16,429 nt of DNA from SCGC-AAA076-P13 sp964613455 (GTDB taxonomy: Bacteria; Pseudomonadota; Gammaproteobacteria; Magnimaribacterales; D2472), in the NCBI GenBank assembly GCA_964613455.1, contig CAZTGS010000020.1, forward strand, positions 1-16,429, read 5' to 3'. Of the stretch, positions 12,966 to 16,429 are shown in pieces. The notes below the pieces were generated by a model. It searched no databases, was not told where the DNA came from, and was given only the letters and a program-made list of their open reading frames with translations. The translations under genes were made by a program, and so were the position numbers. Position 1 is the stretch's first letter. Every line of letters starts with the position of its first letter.

Positions 12966-15900
12966 ATGAAGGGTTTCTCTCATCTACGGGTTTCTTCTGA
13001 ATATAGTATTACTCAAGGCTTGTTAACAATTAATCAAATTGTAGATAGTGCTGTCAAAAACGAAGTTCCTTCTGTAGCGCTTACTGATAAATCAAACATG
13101 TTTGGCCTGGTTAAATTTTTTAATAAATGTGAGGCATCGGGGGTTAAACCAATATCAGGATCTTCTATAAAAGTAATTTTTGAAGAAGATGAACAGTCAC
13201 ATGAACTACTTTGCTTGGCTAAAACTAATAATGGCCATAAAAATTTAATGAAAATTATTTCCTCAGCACATAATAATTATAAATATCAAAGTCCCATTAT
13301 TGATTTCAATGATCTTGCTAATTTGAAGGATGATATTGTTGTTATTTCAGGAGGAAAAGATAGTCATATTTTTGAACTCTTAAAAAGAAATAAAATTGAT
13401 GATGCTGAAAGAAAAGTAGATCAATTCCTTACAGTCTTTAAGGATGATTTTGTTTTAGAGGTTCAAAAAACCAATCGTGTTGATGAGCTTGAATACTTTT
13501 CTAACATAATTCCATTATCATCAAAAAAAGGTATCCCCTTAATAGCTACTAATGATGTTTTATTTAAAAATGAAGATGACTTTGATACGCATGAAACCAA
13601 GGTTTGTATTAATACTGGAAAGACACTTAACGATCCTAATAGAGAGAAATCTTTTTCACAGGAACAATATTTTAAATCTCCACTCCAAATGGAAGAGCTA
13701 TTTAAAGATTTTGATGAGCTAATAGAAAATACAAATGAAATTTCAAAAAAATGTAATGTATCAATCCATACAAAAAATTATTTTTTACCAGAGTATCCAG
13801 TTCCAGAAAATCATGACTTTGATTCTTTTCTTGTCGATCTCTCTAAAAAAAGATTATCAGAATTCACTAAAGAATTTTCTAAAGAAAAAGAATCGGAATA
13901 TACAAAAAGGCTAGATTATGAATTAAACCAAATCAAAACAATGGGTTTTTCAAGTTACTTCTTGATAGTTTATGACTTTATTCAGTGGTCTAAAGATAAT
14001 GATGTTCCAGTGGGTCCAGGAAGGGGTTCTGGAGCTGGTTCTTTGGTTGCTTATGCTCTTGGCATAACGACTCTTGATCCTATTCATCATGGCCTTCTTT
14101 TTGAAAGATTTTTAAATCCTGAAAGAATTTCAATGCCTGATTTTGATATTGATTTTTGCATGGAAAAAAGAGATAGCGTTATAGAGTATGTTAGTAATAA
14201 ATATGGCTCTGGTGCTGTATCTCAAATTGCTACTTTTGGAACAATGGCGGCAAGAGCAGTAGTTAGAGATGTTGCAAGGGCATTGGGTAAACCTTATGCA
14301 GTAGGAGATAGAATTTCTAAAATGATTCCATTTGCTCCTGGAATGACATTGGATAGAGCAAAAGAAGAGCAACCTGTTTTTGCTCAAGCTTCAAAAAATG
14401 ATCCTGAGGTCAGAGAGGTTGTTGAACTAGCATATAAATTAGAGGGAATAGCAAGGAATGTAGGTAAGCATGCTGGTGGAGTTGTTATTGCTCCTGGAAG
14501 CATTTCAGACTTTTGCCCTGTTTATAACGATAGAACATCATCATCAGTAATGACACAATATGATAAAGATGATGTTGAAAAGATTGGATTGGTAAAATTT
14601 GATTTTCTTGGCTTAAGAACTCTTACTGTGATTGATAGAGCAGTAAAATCAATAAATTTATCTAAACCAGATGAATCACCTATAGATATAGATAAAATTC
14701 CACTAAACGATCCAAAGGTTTTTGAATTATTATCATCTGGCAAGACCATGGCTATTTTCCAGCTTGAATCCACCGGAATGAGAGCTTTAATAAAAAGTTT
14801 AAAACCAACCAAGTTTGAAGAAATAACAGCATTATTGGCTTTATACAGACCGGGTCCGTTAAATTCAGGGATGCACACCACCTTTGTTGACCGAAAGCAT
14901 GGAAAGATACCAGTTGTGTATCCTCATGAGCTTCTCGAACCTGTTTTATCTGAAACATACGGTGTAATTGTTTATCAAGAGCAAGTCATGGAAGCTGCTA
15001 GAGTGCTTGCAGGATACTCGATGGGTGAAGCAGATATCCTAAGAAGGGTAATGGGTAAAAAGAAGATAGAGGAAATGGAAGAACAAAGAGAAATATTTAT
15101 AAAAGGATGTGAACAAAAATCAATATCTGCTAAAAAAGCTGAAAAAATATTTGAATTGATAGAGCAATTTGCTGAATATGGTTTCAACAAGTCTCACTCA
15201 GCTGCATATGCAGTAATTTCATATCAAACAGCTTACCTAAAAACATACTATCCAGAACATTTTATGTCTGCTGTTTTATCTACAGAATTAGGCAACACTG
15301 ATAAAATTTATGCTCTTATACAAGAATGCAAAAGAATGGGTATAAAAGTATTAAATCCAAATATTCTTTCTAGCAATAAAAGATTTCTTGTAAATGCGAA
15401 CTCAGATATTGAATATGGACTAGGTGCAATTAAAGGAGTTGCTGATTCTTTTATTAAACATATATGCGATAAAAGAAAATCAATAGATTTTAAAGATCTT
15501 TGGGATTTTTCAAAAAAAACAGATATCAAATTAGGCGGTAAAAAATCTTTAGAAGCCTTATCTCAGTCGGGAGCTTTTGATAGCATTGCGCCGTCAAGGA
15601 CTGTTGCGATTGCATGTGTAGGAGATATGTTAAAAGACGGAACCAATAGTACTTCAGGCCAAACTATAAAAAGCGGTGATTTGTTTGCCGCAATGGATCA
15701 GGATTTTGATCCTTATGAAAAATATAATAATATTGGCGAACTTCCTTTAAGTGAACTGCTAGCTTTGGAAAAAAAATCTCTAGGATATTATCTATCAGGA
15801 CATCCAGTAAGTGCGGTTGATAATAAGGTAAGCCCTCTTAGATCTAAAAAGATATCTGATTTAAATAATGATACAAAAAAAGCATCCTTAGTATGCTTGA

Positions 15901-16403
15901 TGAACAGTGTTAGACAAATAAAAGATAAGAAAGGAAACCCTTTAACTTTTATAAATTTTGATGATGGGACTGGAGTAATGGATGGTGTTGTAACAGGTGA
16001 TACTCTTGAATCATGCCATAGCATTCTTAAGGAAGGTCAAATGCTTGTCCTTAAAGGAACTATAGAACTGGACGACTATAAATCAAAAGAATTAGGCGAT
16101 TCAATGTTTAGAATGCGAGTGAAAGAAGTGCACTCTCTCGATTCAGAACTTAACAAAAAAGTAAAAGAGATTACGATTAATATCGAAAAATCTGACTTGA
16201 TGTCTCTTGATGACTTCTCTGAAAAACTTGAGCACATAGGTGATCATTTCTGGAAAGATGGTTGTTGTAAATTATTAGTGAAAGTTATAACTAATAATTC
16301 TGAGGCTATAATAGATACTGGTAATAAGTTTGAATTTGAACCAACATTACTAAATCTAAATTATTTAGAAGAGGTGTTTGGTAATCAAGCTTTAGAAATT
16401 TAA
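12966..16403 (+). CDS. dnaE: DNA polymerase III subunit alpha
   Basis: DnaE is the replicative C-family polymerase. The protein has 1145 residues (E. coli 1160) and appears complete. The N-terminal PHP domain has lost expected metal ligands: HLRVSS replaces HLHVH-type residues, and TDKSNMFG has Lys at the usual His. The palm holds GPGRGSGAGS and PDFDIDF with Asp392 and Asp394, and KFDFLGLRTL with Asp546. These match E. coli Asp401, Asp403 and Asp555 with a constant offset of nine. The blocks around FQLESTGM, RPGPLNSGMH and EQFAEYGFNKSHSAAYA follow. A putative clamp-binding site, SGDLF, is at 903-907. SLGYYLSGHP and an OB-fold near INFDDGTGVMDG come after it. It starts four bases after rnhB without a visible Shine-Dalgarno sequence. 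accA is the usual next gene but lies outside the window. Confidence 0.98.
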   Translation: MKGFSHLRVSSEYSITQGLLTINQIVDSAVKNEVPSVALTDKSNMFGLVKFFNKCEASGVKPISGSSIKVIFEEDEQSHELLCLAKTNNGHKNLMKIISSAHNNYKYQSPIIDFNDLANLKDDIVVISGGKDSHIFELLKRNKIDDAERKVDQFLTVFKDDFVLEVQKTNRVDELEYFSNIIPLSSKKGIPLIATNDVLFKNEDDFDTHETKVCINTGKTLNDPNREKSFSQEQYFKSPLQMEELFKDFDELIENTNEISKKCNVSIHTKNYFLPEYPVPENHDFDSFLVDLSKKRLSEFTKEFSKEKESEYTKRLDYELNQIKTMGFSSYFLIVYDFIQWSKDNDVPVGPGRGSGAGSLVAYALGITTLDPIHHGLLFERFLNPERISMPDFDIDFCMEKRDSVIEYVSNKYGSGAVSQIATFGTMAARAVVRDVARALGKPYAVGDRISKMIPFAPGMTLDRAKEEQPVFAQASKNDPEVREVVELAYKLEGIARNVGKHAGGVVIAPGSISDFCPVYNDRTSSSVMTQYDKDDVEKIGLVKFDFLGLRTLTVIDRAVKSINLSKPDESPIDIDKIPLNDPKVFELLSSGKTMAIFQLESTGMRALIKSLKPTKFEEITALLALYRPGPLNSGMHTTFVDRKHGKIPVVYPHELLEPVLSETYGVIVYQEQVMEAARVLAGYSMGEADILRRVMGKKKIEEMEEQREIFIKGCEQKSISAKKAEKIFELIEQFAEYGFNKSHSAAYAVISYQTAYLKTYYPEHFMSAVLSTELGNTDKIYALIQECKRMGIKVLNPNILSSNKRFLVNANSDIEYGLGAIKGVADSFIKHICDKRKSIDFKDLWDFSKKTDIKLGGKKSLEALSQSGAFDSIAPSRTVAIACVGDMLKDGTNSTSGQTIKSGDLFAAMDQDFDPYEKYNNIGELPLSELLALEKKSLGYYLSGHPVSAVDNKVSPLRSKKISDLNNDTKKASLVCLMNSVRQIKDKKGNPLTFINFDDGTGVMDGVVTGDTLESCHSILKEGQMLVLKGTIELDDYKSKELGDSMFRMRVKEVHSLDSELNKKVKEITINIEKSDLMSLDDFSEKLEHIGDHFWKDGCCKLLVKVITNNSEAIIDTGNKFEFEPTLLNLNYLEEVFGNQALEI

Positions 16404-16429
16404 TAAATAATAAATAATAAATAATAAAT
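16401..16429 (+). repeat. 7-bp tandem repeat (TAATAAA) starting at the dnaE stop
   Basis: Four perfect copies of TAATAAA plus one base run from the dnaE stop codon to the window edge, so the full length is unknown. The array supplies repeated TAA triplets. It has no GC-rich stem and is not a rho-independent terminator. It could be a natural heptamer microsatellite or an artefact at a contig end. Confidence 0.85.

Noticed and set aside
14522..14881. 119-residue minus-strand open frame within dnaE
   Set aside because: It covers the conserved KFDFLGLRTL and FQLESTGM polymerase blocks of dnaE and has no features of its own, so it is a shadow frame.
16401..16429. Possible transcription terminator after dnaE
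   Set aside because: There is no inverted repeat or GC-rich stem followed by a T run; the sequence is only the A/T heptamer array.
1..16429. A hidden defence, mobile or otherwise novel system
   Set aside because: Every gene is a recognised core gene in a known order, and less than 0.6 percent of the window is noncoding. I saw no integrase, transposase, direct-repeat array or composition break.

Overview
The window is one dense, single-strand block of housekeeping genes from a Gram-negative, AT-rich bacterium. The gene order is that of a gammaproteobacterium: (rpsB)-tsf-pyrH-frr-uppS-cdsA-dxr-rseP-bamA-skp-lpxD-fabZ-lpxA-lpxB-rnhB-dnaE. From memory, uppS-cdsA-dxr is the Pseudomonas-type order; Escherichia coli has dxr-uppS-cdsA. 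G+C looks like roughly one third by eye, arginine is mostly AGA, and about 79 bases in 16.4 kb lie between genes. This fits a streamlined marine gammaproteobacterium (SAR86-like lineages are one candidate), but no marker here proves the lineage.

Layout. Positions 1-2200 hold the translation and nucleotide genes: the end of ribosomal protein S2, EF-Ts, UMP kinase and the ribosome recycling factor. Positions 2210-4771 hold lipid-carrier, phospholipid and isoprenoid genes: undecaprenyl diphosphate synthase, CDP-diglyceride synthase and DXP reductoisomerase. Positions 4782-9142 hold the envelope-assembly genes: site-2 protease RseP, outer-membrane insertase BamA and periplasmic chaperone Skp. Positions 9145-12419 hold lipid A synthesis (LpxD, LpxA, LpxB) with the fatty-acid dehydratase FabZ. 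Positions 12419-16403 hold RNase HII and the DNA polymerase III alpha subunit. The last 29 bases are a perfect 7-bp tandem repeat that starts inside the dnaE stop codon.

The genes cooperate in envelope building. FabZ and LpxA/LpxD share the 3-hydroxyacyl-ACP pool. LpxA, LpxD and LpxB make the lipid A disaccharide precursor. Dxr feeds isoprenoid units to UppS for the undecaprenyl carrier. Skp and BamA deliver and insert outer-membrane proteins, and RseP belongs to the envelope-stress relay. All genes point the same way with gaps of 0-36 bases or short overlaps (ATGA, TAATG), so one long transcription unit with translational coupling is likely. No terminator is visible between any two genes.

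I found no mobile element, CRISPR array, tRNA, rRNA, riboswitch or unknown gene, and nothing that looks like a new biological system. The notable points are details within known proteins: a calcium-binding-like acidic motif in BamA loop 6, a Met at the LpxA acyl-length ruler position, a strongly degenerate PHP domain in DnaE, a short CdsA with an uncertain start, a shortened LpxD C-terminus, and the terminal heptamer repeat.
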